A program made the translations under genes and the position numbers. The notes beneath the pieces were generated by a model. The model did not search any database and was not told the DNA's origin. It worked only from the letters and a program-made list of their open reading frames with translations. From Deinococcus betulae (lineage in GTDB: Bacteria > Deinococcota > Deinococci > Deinococcales > Deinococcaceae), in NCBI RefSeq assembly GCF_020166395.1, contig NZ_JAIQXU010000004.1, forward strand, positions 62,001 to 126,000: a stretch of 64,000 nucleotides of DNA, given 5' to 3'. Shown here piece after piece: positions 25,283-34,851 of the stretch (positions within the stretch are counted from its first letter, which is position 1; the number at the start of each line of letters is the position of its first letter).

Positions 25283-27783
25283 AGGGTCTCCTGGGGACGA
25301 GGTTGGGTGAGGACAGGGACGGCCGCGGCTGGCTGGGGCCGCAGGGCCGGCTGTACACGGCGCAGGCGCAGGGCGTTGCTGAGCACGAAGACACTGCTCA
25401 GGCCCATCGCAGCGGCGGCCAGCACTGGGCTAAGCTGCCAGCCGAAGACGGGAGACAGCGCCCCGGCCGCCACCGGAATGAGCAAGACGTTGTAGGCAAA
25501 GGCCCAGAACAGTCCCAGGCGGATGTTGCGCAGGGTCGCGCGGCTGAGGGTGACGGCCGCCGGCACGCCGCGCAGGTCGCCGCCCATCAAAATTATGTCG
25601 GCGGTCTCGACAGCCACATCGGTGCCGGTGCCGATGGCCACACCGACATCCGCCTGGGCCAGCGCGGGGGCGTCATTGATGCCGTCGCCCACAAAGACCA
25701 CGCGGCGCCCGCCCGCCTGCAAAGCCTGCACCACCGTCTGCTTTTCACCTGGCAGGACCTCGGCGCGCACCTGGGCAATCCCCAGTTGCCGGGCCACCGC
25801 CTGCGCGGCGCCTTCATGATCGCCCGTGACCATCACGACCTCCAGCCCCTGGGCCTGCAGGGCGCGCACGGCCTCGGCGCTGCCGGGCTTGAGGGGGTCA
25901 GCTACACCCAGCAGCCCACGGAGCTGACCGTCCACAGCGGCGTAGACGGGAGTGCGGCCCAGCTCGGCCAGGCGCAGAGCCGCCTCGGCCAGCGGCTCTG
26001 CGTCCACGCCAGCCTGTGCCATCAGCCGCGCGTTGCCCACCTGAACCTGTTGCCCTGCCACGCGCGCGTCCAGGCCAAAACCAGGGCGGGCCTGGACTCC
26101 CTCGGCCAGGGGCAGCGTCAGGCCACGGTCCTGCGCCGCCGCCACGATGGCGCGGGCCAGCGGGTGTTCACTGGCCGTTTCGGCAGCGGCCACCAGGGCC
26201 AGCAGGGCCTGCTCGTCCACGCCATCCACTGTCAGCAGGTCGGTCAGGTGAGGACGCCCCAAGGTGATGGTGCCGGTCTTGTCCAGCGCGACCACCTGGG
26301 CGGCTTGCAGACCTTCTAACGCGGCGCCACTGCGAAACAGCACCCCCAACTCGGCGGCGCGGCCAGTGCCCACCATGACACTGGTGGGCGTGGCCAGCCC
26401 CATCGCGCAGGGGCAGGCGATAATCAGCACCGCCACCGTGTTCACCAGCGCCTGTCCTAGGGCTCCGGGCCCACCGAAGGCCAGCCAGGCCGCGAACGTC
26501 AGCGCAGCGATAGCCAGCACCACGGGCACGAACACCACCACAATGCGGTCGGCGAGCGCCTGCACGGGGGGCTTGGTGGCCTGCGCCCGCTCGACCAGCG
26601 CCATGATCTGGGCCAGTGCGGTGTCTCCCCCCACCTTCGTTGCGCGCATGTGCAGCGCGCCGTGCCCGTTCAGGGTCCCGCCAGTCAGGACTGCCCCTGA
26701 CGTTTTCTCGACGGGCACGCTCTCGCCGGTCAGCATGGACTCATCCACGAACGACTGTCCAGAGACGACCTCGCCGTCCACCGGAATCTTATCGCCGGGG
26801 CGCACCAGCAACAGGTCGCCGGCGCGCACCTCCTCTACCGGCACATCCACGCCCTGCCTGGCGCGCAGCACATGCGCCGTTTTGGGCTGAAGCTGCAATA
26901 GGGCCCGCATGGCAGCGCTGCTGCGGCCCTTGGCAATGGCCTCAAACAGTTTGCCCAACAGAATCAGGGTGATGACCACCGCCGACGCTTCAAAGTAAAC
27001 ATGCGCTGTGCCGGCAGGAAATAAGCCAGGGGCCACCGTGACCAGGGCGGAATACAGGAAGGCCGCCCCGGTGCCCAGCATCACCAGCGTATTCATATCC
27101 GGCGAGCGGTGCCGCAGCGCCTGCACACCCAACCGCAGGAAACGGCGGCCAGGGCCAAACTGCACCGGGGCCGCCAGCGCCAGCATGACCCAGTTCAGGT
27201 CACGCTCATTGACCAGCCCGGTTAGCCACATATGCACCGGCATGAACAGCATGGGCACCATCGCCAGCAGGAACAGAGGCACGGCGAAGGCGGCACTGAG
27301 AATCACATCTCGGCGCAGACGCGCCACCTCCTGGGCACGGGGGTCGGCAGCAGTCTGGGTAGGCGCCGGCTGCGGGGTCTCATATCCGGCACTTTGGACG
27401 GCGGCGCGCAGTTCGGCGGCCCCGACCACAGCGGGCAGGTAGCGCACCTGGGCGCGTTCAGTCGCCAGGTTCACGCTGGCGCCCAGAACACCGGGGGTCC
27501 GGGTCAAAGCACGCTCCACCCTCCCCACGCAGTTGGCACACGTCATGCCGCCCACAGCAAAGTCAGCAGTCTCGACCTGCGGTTCGTACCCGGCGTCCTG
27601 CACCCGTGCCAGCAGGGCCGCTGCATCCACCTGGGTAGGGTCGTAGGTGACGGTGGCCCGTTCGGTGGCCAGATTGACGGCGGCACTCTGCACGCCGGGC
27701 GTCCTCGTCAGGGTGCGCTCCACCCGGCCCACGCAGTTGGCGCAGGTCATCCCGCTCAGCCCAAATTCCAACGTGGCGCTCAC
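25279..27783 (-). CDS. copA: Cu(+)-exporting P1B-type ATPase
   Basis: 834 aa. Two N-terminal heavy-metal-binding domains each carry GMTCANC (Cys14/17 and Cys82/85). The membrane region contains the Cu(I) motif CPC in [15 protein letters not shown]. The catalytic core has DKTGTITLG (phosphorylated Asp), SEHPLARAI (ATP-binding His-Pro) and [16 protein letters not shown]. Together these identify a CopA-type copper exporter in the inner membrane. The start is GTG with GGGAGG 4-5 nt upstream. Two similar C7AG5 sites upstream point to copper-responsive repression. Confidence 0.96.
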   Translation of the reverse strand: MSATLEFGLSGMTCANCVGRVERTLTRTPGVQSAAVNLATERATVTYDPTQVDAAALLARVQDAGYEPQVETADFAVGGMTCANCVGRVERALTRTPGVLGASVNLATERAQVRYLPAVVGAAELRAAVQSAGYETPQPAPTQTAADPRAQEVARLRRDVILSAAFAVPLFLLAMVPMLFMPVHMWLTGLVNERDLNWVMLALAAPVQFGPGRRFLRLGVQALRHRSPDMNTLVMLGTGAAFLYSALVTVAPGLFPAGTAHVYFEASAVVITLILLGKLFEAIAKGRSSAAMRALLQLQPKTAHVLRARQGVDVPVEEVRAGDLLLVRPGDKIPVDGEVVSGQSFVDESMLTGESVPVEKTSGAVLTGGTLNGHGALHMRATKVGGDTALAQIMALVERAQATKPPVQALADRIVVVFVPVVLAIAALTFAAWLAFGGPGALGQALVNTVAVLIIACPCAMGLATPTSVMVGTGRAAELGVLFRSGAALEGLQAAQVVALDKTGTITLGRPHLTDLLTVDGVDEQALLALVAAAETASEHPLARAIVAAAQDRGLTLPLAEGVQARPGFGLDARVAGQQVQVGNARLMAQAGVDAEPLAEAALRLAELGRTPVYAAVDGQLRGLLGVADPLKPGSAEAVRALQAQGLEVVMVTGDHEGAAQAVARQLGIAQVRAEVLPGEKQTVVQALQAGGRRVVFVGDGINDAPALAQADVGVAIGTGTDVAVETADIILMGGDLRGVPAAVTLSRATLRNIRLGLFWAFAYNVLLIPVAAGALSPVFGWQLSPVLAAAAMGLSSVFVLSNALRLRRVQPALRPQPAAAVPVLTQPRPQETL

Positions 27784-27808
27784 TTTGCCTCCCTTGCCCT
27801 AAAGAGCA

Positions 27809-27825
27809 ATCCCCCCCAGGGGGAT
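27809..27825. promoter_or_regulatory. Proximal copper operator candidate (17-bp palindrome)
   Basis: ATCCCCCCCAGGGGGAT: perfect 7-bp arms ATCCCCC/GGGGGAT around CCA, in the 5' leader of copA about 26 nt before its start. It resembles the G/C-tract palindromes bound by CsoR-type copper repressors. Confidence 0.6.
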
Positions 27826-27892
27826 AAGAGGAGACTACCTCCTTCCAACTTCTTTGACAAGGTGAATGTACGTTCATTGGAGACACCTTTCC

Positions 27893-27921
27893 AAGTATCC
27901 CCCCCAGGGGGCTCCAACCAA
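27893..27921 (-). promoter_or_regulatory. copA promoter with embedded distal copper operator
   Basis: On the minus strand, TTGGTT (27921-27916), a 17-nt spacer and ATACTT (27898-27893). The spacer contains the second copy of the operator: plus strand AT-C7-A-G5-CT at 27897-27913, 15 of 17 bases as in the proximal site. A repressor bound there would block RNA polymerase. The promoter hexamers are my inference. Confidence 0.55.
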
Positions 27922-28298
27922 AGTTGAGCTGTCTGGGAGTGTCTGCCACCGAGTGCGGAACGAACCCCCTCGTCAAGGCGCCAGACTTCGCGCGGGTCAA
28001 GGTTTGCCCTGAGCTGTACAGAATGTTCAGCGAATGAGTGACGCCGTGCATCGCAGTAGAGGCACAATGCGTGCCTCCTGAATTGTTTTGGTATTTTGTT
28101 CAGGATTTTCTTGACAATATGCAGATCTTCCAGTTAACTGAGCAGCAGAAGGCGGGCCCCGCTGCAAGACGTCATTCAGATTCGTGACGACTGGTCTAGG
28201 GCATTAGATTGGCCGACCTTCGTACCTAATTTTCCAAAGCAGTTCTTTCAGGCGGTGCGCTGTACTGCCGACCGCCGTGCTCAACGAGAGGTGCCCTC
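27922..28298. other. Region between divergent copA and hemD
   Basis: No gene is seen. On the plus strand TTGACA (28111-28116), 17 nt, then TTAACT (28134-28139) could be a weak promoter for hemD, 160 nt upstream of its ATG. Confidence 0.35.
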
Positions 28299-29132
28299 AT
28301 GGAATGGTTTGCTGGCCTGAATGTGCTGAGCTTGGAATCGCGCCGCAGTGAAGAAATCGACGCCCTGATTCGCCAGTACGGCGGCGCGCCGCAGGTCGCT
28401 CCCAGCATGCGCGAGGCGAAGCTGGACCTGAGTGCTCCTCTAGCACAGTTTGGACGCGACCTGGCCGCTGGCGACATTCACGCCGTGGTCTGCCTGACCG
28501 GCGTGGGCACCCGCGTGTTCCTGAAAGAACTCACCGCCCAGGCCCCTGAGCACCTAGACGCGCTGAGGGAGGTGCCGCTGGTGGCCAGCACAGGCCGGGC
28601 CGCCCAGAGCCTGCTTTCGTTTGGGCTCTCCAGCGTGCCTGTGGCCCGGCCCGGCAGCTGGCACGAGGTCACGGAGCACCTGCTGAGCACCCTGACCCGT
28701 GGGCAGCACGCCGCTGTGCTGGAATACGGCGAGAGCCTGCCACCTGCCCTGCGGCGCGAACTGGGGCACGCCGGCCTCCGGGTCACCTCGGTGCCGGTCT
28801 ACCGCTGCGCCTTTCCGCAGGACACTGGCCCGCTGGCCCGCGCGGTGCGCGACGTGGTGCTGGGCGGCCCTGACCTGCTGCTGCTGTCCAGCGGCACGCA
28901 ACTGCTGCATTTTCTCAAGTATGCCGAGAAGATGAATCTGCTGGAAGAAACCCGCGCGGGCCTGCGCCGCCTGGTCACGGTCAGTATTGGGCCTGCGTGC
29001 AGCGAGGCCGCCGCTGACCTGGGCCTGCACATTGATCTGGAGGCCGACCCCCACAAGATGACCATGCTGGTGCGTCTGGCGGCTCAGCATGGACCGGCAC
29101 TGCTGGCGCAGCGGCTGGGCCGCGCCGGCTAA
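28299..29132 (+). CDS. hemD: Uroporphyrinogen-III synthase
   Basis: 277 aa. The two-domain HemD pattern starts with GLNVLSLESRRSEEIDALIRQYGG, then VVCLTGVGTRVFLKEL, LREVPLVASTGRAAQSL, HAAVLEYGE, and a late LLLLSSGTQLLHFL and LVTVSIGPACSEAAADLGL. This enzyme closes and inverts hydroxymethylbilane to uroporphyrinogen III on the way to heme and siroheme. Sequence conservation in HemD is low, so the call rests on pattern and length. AGAGGT precedes the ATG. No other heme gene is adjacent. Confidence 0.83.
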   Translation: MEWFAGLNVLSLESRRSEEIDALIRQYGGAPQVAPSMREAKLDLSAPLAQFGRDLAAGDIHAVVCLTGVGTRVFLKELTAQAPEHLDALREVPLVASTGRAAQSLLSFGLSSVPVARPGSWHEVTEHLLSTLTRGQHAAVLEYGESLPPALRRELGHAGLRVTSVPVYRCAFPQDTGPLARAVRDVVLGGPDLLLLSSGTQLLHFLKYAEKMNLLEETRAGLRRLVTVSIGPACSEAAADLGLHIDLEADPHKMTMLVRLAAQHGPALLAQRLGRAG

Positions 29133-29385
29133 GGGCCGATGTTGGGGCTGCGGTCAGCCGCTAATGCTTGAACTGACCCTGTCCATGCGCCCGCGTCCTC
29201 CAGCAGTGAGACCAGACCCATCCACCTCTTTGGCCAAATTTGACCGAGCAGCACGCAGAATGAACCCGCCGACAATCCCGTTCTCAGGTCACAGAACTGC
29301 TCTAGGCTAAGCTCCTGATGATGACTGACGCCTGTTTGACCTGGCCCCCCGCTCCGTGTCCGCCGCTGCGCGCTGGGGGCCGGCC

Positions 29386-30327
29386 ATGAGCGGCGGCCTG
29401 GTGGCGCTGCTGGACGATGTGGCCGCCGTTGCGCGCCTGGCGGCCGCCTCTATTGACGACATCGGCGCCGCCGCCGCCAAAGCCGGGGTTAAGGCCGTGG
29501 GCGTCGTGGTGGACGACACTGCCGTGACCCCCCGCTACGTCACCGGCTTCCGGCCCGAGCGCGAGTTGCCCATTATCTGGCGCATCGCGCGCGGTTCTCT
29601 ACGCAACAAGGTGCTATTCATCCTGCCGGTGGCGCTGCTGCTCAGCCAGTTTCTGCCGGGGGCCATCACGCCGCTCCTGATGCTCGGCGGCGCGTACCTG
29701 TGCTTTGAAGGCGCCGAGAAACTGGTTGAAGCCTTTGGCGGGCACCACGAAACCGAGGCCCAGACCGAAGCCAAGCTCAGCAGCGAGGCCCACGAGCAGC
29801 AGATGGTGGCCGGCGCCATCCGCACAGACTTTATTCTGTCGGCCGAAATCATGGCCATTTCGCTGGCCGAGGTGGCGAGCGAGCCGTTTGCCCTACGCGC
29901 CGTCATTCTGGTGGTGGTGGCCCTGCTGATTACCGCGCTGGTGTACGGCGTGGTGGGCCTGATCGTCAAGATGGATGACTTTGGCCTGCGGCTGGCCCAG
30001 AGCGGCTCGGGCGCGGCCCAGGCGCTGGGGCGCGGACTGGTGCGCGGCATGCCAGTGGTACTGGGCGCGCTGTCGGTGATCGGCACGGCGGCCATGCTGT
30101 GGGTGGGCGGCCATATCGTGGTAGACGGCCTGGACAAATTTGGTTTTGGCGCGCCTGCACACTTTATTCATGACCTGGCGGTGTCGGCCGGGCACGCCGT
30201 CCCCTTCGCCGAAGGCGTCGTCGAGTGGCTGGTCGAAACCATCGGGTCGGGTCTGGTGGGCCTGCTGATTGGTGGGGTTATCGTGGCCCTCCTGCACCTG
30301 CGTCCCGGCAAGAAAGCCGCCCACTGA
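29386..30327 (+). CDS. DUF808 (YedI-like) membrane protein
   Basis: 313 aa from the ATG at 29386, beginning SGGLVALLDDVAAVARLAAASIDDI, the signature start of DUF808 proteins. A GTG 30 nt upstream is also possible. Four to six hydrophobic helices are visible (about residues 70-110, 165-200, 215-250, 290-310), with acidic GGHHETEAQTEAK between them. It is related to E. coli YedI, an inner membrane protein of unknown role. Its stop overlaps the manA start by 1 nt (TGATG). Confidence 0.88.
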   Translation: MSGGLVALLDDVAAVARLAAASIDDIGAAAAKAGVKAVGVVVDDTAVTPRYVTGFRPERELPIIWRIARGSLRNKVLFILPVALLLSQFLPGAITPLLMLGGAYLCFEGAEKLVEAFGGHHETEAQTEAKLSSEAHEQQMVAGAIRTDFILSAEIMAISLAEVASEPFALRAVILVVVALLITALVYGVVGLIVKMDDFGLRLAQSGSGAAQALGRGLVRGMPVVLGALSVIGTAAMLWVGGHIVVDGLDKFGFGAPAHFIHDLAVSAGHAVPFAEGVVEWLVETIGSGLVGLLIGGVIVALLHLRPGKKAAH

Positions 30328-31262
30328 TGGCCGCCCTCCCTGCTTTTCTGCCCCTCACACCCCGGTTTCACCCACGGGTCTGGGGCGGCACGCGCCTGGC
30401 CCCCGTCAGCCCAGACGGCACCCCCATAGGCGAGGCCTGGCTGGCCGATGGGCAAAGTGTGGTGGCCAGTGGTCCCCAGGCTGGGCAGACCGTGCAGGCG
30501 CTGATGACCGCTGAGCCTCATGCCCTCCTGGGCCAATCCAATGCGCGTGAAACCTTTCCTCTGCTGATCAAGCTGCTGGACTGCCAGGACTGGCTGAGTG
30601 TGCAGGTTCACCCCAACGACGACGAGGCCCGCGCCCTGGTGGGCCCAGGTGAACGCGGCAAGACCGAAGCCTGGCATGTGCTGGAGGTGGAACAGGAAGG
30701 CGCTCTGCTGGCAGGTGTCACGGCTGGAACCACCCCAGAGGCGCTGGCGGGGGCCATCCGGGAAGGCAGCGTGCTGACCTGCTGCGAGCGGCACCACCCA
30801 GCGCCCGGCGACACGCTGCTGATTCCGGCTGGGACGCTGCACGCACTGGGCCCAGGGCTCCTGATCTACGAGGTGCAGCAGGCGTCAGATACGACCTACC
30901 GCGTCTACGACTGGGACCGCCCAGCCAGCGCGGGGCGCACCCTGCACATAGAAGAATCGGTGCGGGTCACGAAACCAGAAGCGCAAGCACAGTGGACGCC
31001 AGCCTCAATATCGGATGGCGTGGGTGAACTCACGGCCTGCGAGTTCTTTACCTTACGCGGGGTAACGGGTGACAGCACGCTGACCCTGGGCGGCCGATGT
31101 GCTCTGGTGACGGCGGTAGAGGGTGAGGTGACCCTGACTGCTGGTACAGAAACACTCACCCTGACCTCCTACGACACAGCGCTAATTCCGGCCGCCACAG
31201 GTGACGTGCAGGTAACAGGCAGCGGGCGGGTGCTGGTCGCACAGGAGGGGCCGCAGGACTGA
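30327..31262 (+). CDS. manA: Mannose-6-phosphate isomerase (short, Bacillus type)
   Basis: 311 aa, the size of short type I phosphomannose isomerases. The zinc-site cupin motifs are present: LSVQVHPNDDEA, then EAWHVLEVE, then IPAGTLHALGPGLLIYEVQQ and YRVYDWDR. It interconverts fructose-6-P and mannose-6-P, feeding GDP-sugar and exopolysaccharide synthesis. It is translationally linked to the DUF808 gene; why is unclear. Confidence 0.92.
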   Translation: MAALPAFLPLTPRFHPRVWGGTRLAPVSPDGTPIGEAWLADGQSVVASGPQAGQTVQALMTAEPHALLGQSNARETFPLLIKLLDCQDWLSVQVHPNDDEARALVGPGERGKTEAWHVLEVEQEGALLAGVTAGTTPEALAGAIREGSVLTCCERHHPAPGDTLLIPAGTLHALGPGLLIYEVQQASDTTYRVYDWDRPASAGRTLHIEESVRVTKPEAQAQWTPASISDGVGELTACEFFTLRGVTGDSTLTLGGRCALVTAVEGEVTLTAGTETLTLTSYDTALIPAATGDVQVTGSGRVLVAQEGPQD

Positions 31263-31586
31263 CCGGGGAAGCGCCCCTTTCCTCAGCCGGTATGGGTTGA
31301 AAAGGTCTGAAAGAGCAGCGGTGCGGAGTGAACGGCCTAATGACCTTTCGGGGCTGGAGCTGTGACAGATGGTTTCCGTCGAGAGATGCCGCCCACAACG
31401 CTCACACACTCCGAAATGCAAACCTTTGTTCACGCCCGGCACCCGCTTTGCTGCTACGCAGCTCTCCGAGGACGCGCGGGGCGACCCGTTTGGGCACAAG
31501 ATTCAATAGGGCGTTGTCTCAGCCCTAGGTTCAGCGCAAACTGTCTTGCCCATCAAACAAAACACTGCGCCTGCTCTGCCCAGCAA
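31263..31586. other. Convergent intergenic region, no gene seen
   Basis: About 320 nt between manA and copD (convergent). No credible coding frame and no strong terminator hairpin recognised. Confidence 0.4.
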
Positions 31587-32405
31587 TCAACCAGCAGGTG
31601 ACCGACCAGTTTCTTGCTGGCCATGGCTGGGGTCATGCCCGCCCGGCGGTGCCTGAGTCACCAGCCAGGCCGTGACCCCCAGGGCCGCCAGCAGCAGCAG
31701 GCTTTCGCGCGCCAGGTGCGGACGCACCCCGTCCGCATTCGCACGACGCCCGAAGGCCCGGCGCACAAGCACGGCCATTCCCAGGGCCAGGGCCACCAGC
31801 ACCAGCTTGAGAAGCAGGGCTTGCCCATAGCCCGTGCCGGGCCACTGTGCGGCCAGCGGCAGGTGGGTCCGGGCCATCAGGAAGCCGGTGGCGGCCAGCA
31901 CGGCCACGCAGGTCAGCGCCACCGGGGTAAAACGCCGCGCCAGAGCCCAGGACGGGCGACCCAGCAGGGTCAGCACCCCGCCCAGCCAGACACTCATGGC
32001 GCCGGCGTGCAGCGCGTGTTCGGCGCGGGTCCAGGCGCCGTGGCCCGAGCCGTGGCCTACCCCGGCCGCGCCCCACAAGGTCACCGCTGCGCCCAGCAGC
32101 AGCCCCAGCCAGGGCCAGCGCCCCGATTCGGCGGCCAGCAGCAGGGCGGCGCCCATCAGGCCAGTGAGCATGGCGCGGCCAGTGCCAGTGCCAGTCAGGT
32201 ACGCTTGCACATCTGCCGGGGCAGTGAACCCCAACGCCCCCAGGGTCAGGGCCACCTGAAGGCCCCAGCCCAGCAGCAGCAGCGCGCCGCCCGCCAGGGG
32301 CCAGCGCAGACGCGGAAAGCCCGGTGTCCAGACCCGCCGGGCCAGGACGCCGCCCAGCAGCAGCACCAACCCGGCATACACCGCCCCCGTGGCGACAGAC
32401 AGCAT
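31587..32405 (-). CDS. copD: CopD-family copper resistance membrane protein
   Basis: 272 aa, largely hydrophobic with about eight helices. The mid-protein WGAAGVGHGSGHGAWTRAEHALHAGAMSVWLGG is typical of CopD/PcoD, with its His-rich loop and the conserved HAGAMSVWLGG. CopD is thought to bring copper across the inner membrane together with periplasmic CopC. The start follows the copC stop by 2 nt. Confidence 0.9.
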   Translation of the reverse strand: MLSVATGAVYAGLVLLLGGVLARRVWTPGFPRLRWPLAGGALLLLGWGLQVALTLGALGFTAPADVQAYLTGTGTGRAMLTGLMGAALLLAAESGRWPWLGLLLGAAVTLWGAAGVGHGSGHGAWTRAEHALHAGAMSVWLGGVLTLLGRPSWALARRFTPVALTCVAVLAATGFLMARTHLPLAAQWPGTGYGQALLLKLVLVALALGMAVLVRRAFGRRANADGVRPHLARESLLLLAALGVTAWLVTQAPPGGHDPSHGQQETGRSPAG

Positions 32406-32407
32406 GC

Positions 32408-32806
32408 TTACTTCACGCGGAAGGTGCTCAGGCCCGTCACTGGATGTCCGTCCTCTGAGAGCAGTTTCCAGGCCACCACATAGAGGCCGGGCTTCAGACC
32501 AGGCTTCAGGGGCACGCTGACCTGCGCGGCCAGCCCCGTGGTTTTGTGTGCCCGGCTGGCCAGCGCGGCCGACTCGGCGCCCTGGCTCAGGGCCTTCTGG
32601 GCGGCCACCTGTGCGGTCTGCCCGGTCGGCAGCGCCATCACCCGCAGGGTGCTAAAGCGCAGCTCAATGGGTTCACTAAAGGTCAGGCGCACGGCCTGAG
32701 GCGCGGCCACCGTGGCCCCCTGGGCAGGGCTGACAGCCGTGACAGCCGTATGGGCCAGGGACACGCCCCCCAGGGCGAACATCAGGCTCAAAAACAGGTG
32801 TTTCAT
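32408..32806 (-). CDS. copC: CopC copper-binding protein
   Basis: 132 aa. The signal peptide ends at SLA, so the mature protein begins with His19, the N-terminal His of the CopC Cu(II) site. The beta-barrel motifs follow: SPAQGATVAAPQAVRLTFSEPIE, and the C-terminal YVVAWKLLSEDGHPVTGLSTFRVK with the second ligand region. It acts outside the membrane, delivering or buffering copper for CopD. GGAGG lies upstream of the ATG. Confidence 0.93.
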   Translation of the reverse strand: MKHLFLSLMFALGGVSLAHTAVTAVSPAQGATVAAPQAVRLTFSEPIELRFSTLRVMALPTGQTAQVAAQKALSQGAESAALASRAHKTTGLAAQVSVPLKPGLKPGLYVVAWKLLSEDGHPVTGLSTFRVK

Positions 32807-32984
32807 GGAACTTCACCTCCGGTGGGCAGACCAGACGGGCGCCTGACCTGCCCTCAGTGGATCGCTGGTCATCTCTGGATGAGCAGGCGAAGCGAGAAGC
32901 GAAGAAGGAACGTCGCGGTGGAAATGAAGAGGCTCCGGCGCCCGTCTGATGGCGTGGCCTATAAGCTGCGGAGGTCTTGGCCTG

Positions 32985-33437
32985 TTACTTCAGGGTCGTC
33001 TTGCTGGCAGGGCTGCTCGCCGGGTCGGTGTCATCCCAGGCGACCACACTGCCGTCACTGTAGGTCTGGTAGACCTTCCAGGCCAGCTCGCCGGGCGCCG
33101 CTGGATTGCGCGCCTGGAAAAAGAAGCGGGCGTACTCCATGGGCGCCACGCGGCCCTTCCAGACCACCTCTGTGACCAGGCCATCCGCGTTTTTTCTAAC
33201 TGTACGGGTAAAGCCAGGCGTGACCTGAAACCGGCTGATGCTGACGCCCGCCGGCACCACCAGCCGAATCTCGGTGGTGCTGATGTCTTTTTCGGTGGGC
33301 ACGTTCAGGCGGTAGGTTTCACTGGCACCGACCTTGCTTTCGGTCAGGCCGCCTTCAGTGCGGACAGTGGCGTGGGCAGCGGCGAGCGGCAGCAGGAGGG
33401 CGGCCGACAGGGCCAGCAGGAATGCAGGAAATTTCAT
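32985..33437 (-). CDS. YcnI/DUF1775 family protein
   Basis: 150 aa from the ATG at 33437 (GAGG upstream). The signal peptide ends LPLAAAHA, leaving a mature His near the N-terminus, as in YcnI Cu(II)-binding domains. The family core is visible: [26 protein letters not shown] and RFFFQARNP. YcnI is found with CopC/CopD-type genes and binds Cu(II) through an N-terminal His and Trp. The next gene, copC, starts about 180 nt downstream with nothing recognisable between. Confidence 0.87.
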   Translation of the reverse strand: MKFPAFLLALSAALLLPLAAAHATVRTEGGLTESKVGASETYRLNVPTEKDISTTEIRLVVPAGVSISRFQVTPGFTRTVRKNADGLVTEVVWKGRVAPMEYARFFFQARNPAAPGELAWKVYQTYSDGSVVAWDDTDPASSPASKTTLK

Positions 33438-33522
33438 GGGGAACCTCGGTGGGTATGGGGGCGCGGCAGGCATGTCCAGCCACCCGGTAAGGGGGCTGAG
33501 ACAGGCCTTTGAGGGCAGACCG

Positions 33523-34017
33523 TCAACCGAGGACAGGGGGCGCGCGGGGCTGGGGGCCGCGCTGGGGCGCCAGCACAGGTCGCTGGGCGGTGGGAACGCG
33601 TGCCGCTTGAGACGCCGGGAGAGCAACAAAGAGCAACGCCCCTCCGGCTTCCAGGGCAAAGGCCGCCGTGAAGCAGAAAGGGCAGTGCGCGCCGTGGTCG
33701 ACGCGGTGGGGCGGGGCATTGGGCGCCGCGTCGCTCAGGGCCGTCGCGGAGGACTGGGGCGCCGGGTGACTCCGATCTACCTCTTCTGGTGGCTGGTGGC
33801 TACGGCCCGCGTGGGCTGCGCTGCGGGCGTGGGCCTCAGTCCTCTCGGCCAGCCCAGGCAGGGGCGCCGCCGTCACCCGGAGCAGCGGCGCCAGGGCAGG
33901 CCCTACCGGCCCCGTCACGCGGCCCAGGAAGGCAAACGAGGCGAGCAGGCACAGCAGGGCCAGCAGCCAGCGCTGCCCCCTACTTGCTCGCCTCTGCTGT
34001 CTCACGCGGGCCAGCAT
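33523..34017 (-). CDS. DUF2946-like protein, small Cys/His copper-locus protein
   Basis: 164 aa, with an N-terminal membrane anchor or signal ([17 protein letters not shown]), a Pro/His-rich linker and [15 protein letters not shown]. The HCPFC motif is the hallmark of DUF2946, which appears next to copper genes and probably binds metal in the periplasm. The Ala/Pro-rich composition makes the exact start uncertain. It heads the DUF2946-YcnI-CopC-CopD series. Confidence 0.72.
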   Translation of the reverse strand: MLARVRQQRRASRGQRWLLALLCLLASFAFLGRVTGPVGPALAPLLRVTAAPLPGLAERTEAHARSAAHAGRSHQPPEEVDRSHPAPQSSATALSDAAPNAPPHRVDHGAHCPFCFTAAFALEAGGALLFVALPASQAARVPTAQRPVLAPQRGPQPRAPPVLG

Positions 34018-34023
34018 AGAGCG

Positions 34024-34057
34024 GGGGGACGGTGCAGGTGTCCTGCGGCCGTCCCCC
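34024..34057 (-). terminator. Strong hairpin between pstB and the DUF2946 gene
   Basis: Outer arms GGGGGACGG (34024-34032) and CCGTCCCCC (34049-34057), with an inner GCAGG/CCTGC stem and TGT loop. It lies 20 nt past the pstB stop. There is no U-run, so termination is likely but not certain; it also sits directly before the next start codon. Confidence 0.55.
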
Positions 34058-34077
34058 GTCCCTCTACCCGGCAGGCT

Positions 34078-34836
34078 TTAGCCGAAGCGGCCCGTCACGT
34101 ACGCCTCAGTGCGCTCGTCGCGCGGCGAGGTAAAAATCTGGTCGGTGACGCCGTGTTCCACAAGGTCGCCGTTCAGGAAGAACGAGGTGGTATCCGAGAC
34201 CCGCGCTGCCTGGTGCATGTTGTGGGTCACGATAATGATGGTCGTCACCTGCTTGAGGCCGGTCATCAGTTCCTCAATCTTGGCCGTGCTGGCGGGGTCC
34301 AGGGCGCTGGTGGGTTCGTCCATCAGCAGGATTTCAGGCTCCACGGCCAGGGCGCGCGCGATACACAGGCGCTGCTGCTGCCCGCCCGACAGGCCGGTGG
34401 CAGGCGTCTTGAGCCGGTCTTTGACCTCCTCCCACAGCGCGGCGCCGCGCAGCGAACGCTCGGCCATCTCCATCAGGCGCTTGCTGTCGCGGATGCCCGC
34501 CAGCTTGAGACCCGAGACCACGTTGTCAAAGACGCTCATGGTGGGAAAGGGGTTGGGCTTCTGGAACACCATGCCCACGCGGCGGCGCATGGCCACCGGG
34601 TCCACGCCCGCGCCGTAGACGTTCTCGCCGTCCAGCAGGATGGTGCCCTCCACGCGGGCGCCGGGGGTCAGGTCGTGCATTCGGTTAATAGCCCGCAGGA
34701 AGGTGGTCTTGCCGCAGCCCGAGGGGCCGATCAGGGCGTTGACACTGCCACGCTGCACGGTCAGGTCCACGCCGCGCACGGCCTGCTTGTCGCCGTAGAA
34801 GATATTGACGTTCTGGGCACTGAGGATGGGGGTCAC
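34078..34836 (-). CDS. pstB: Phosphate ABC transporter ATP-binding protein
   Basis: 252 aa. Walker [19 protein letters not shown]-loop [11 protein letters not shown] signature LSGGQQQRL, Walker [13 protein letters not shown], and switch His in IIIVTHNM. The FQKPNPFP and MHDL pattern is specific to PstB. It powers high-affinity phosphate import with PstA/PstC. No phoU follows. Confidence 0.97.
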   Translation of the reverse strand: MTPILSAQNVNIFYGDKQAVRGVDLTVQRGSVNALIGPSGCGKTTFLRAINRMHDLTPGARVEGTILLDGENVYGAGVDPVAMRRRVGMVFQKPNPFPTMSVFDNVVSGLKLAGIRDSKRLMEMAERSLRGAALWEEVKDRLKTPATGLSGGQQQRLCIARALAVEPEILLMDEPTSALDPASTAKIEELMTGLKQVTTIIIVTHNMHQAARVSDTTSFFLNGDLVEHGVTDQIFTSPRDERTEAYVTGRFG

Positions 34837-34851
34837 AGAGGTACGGCTCCT

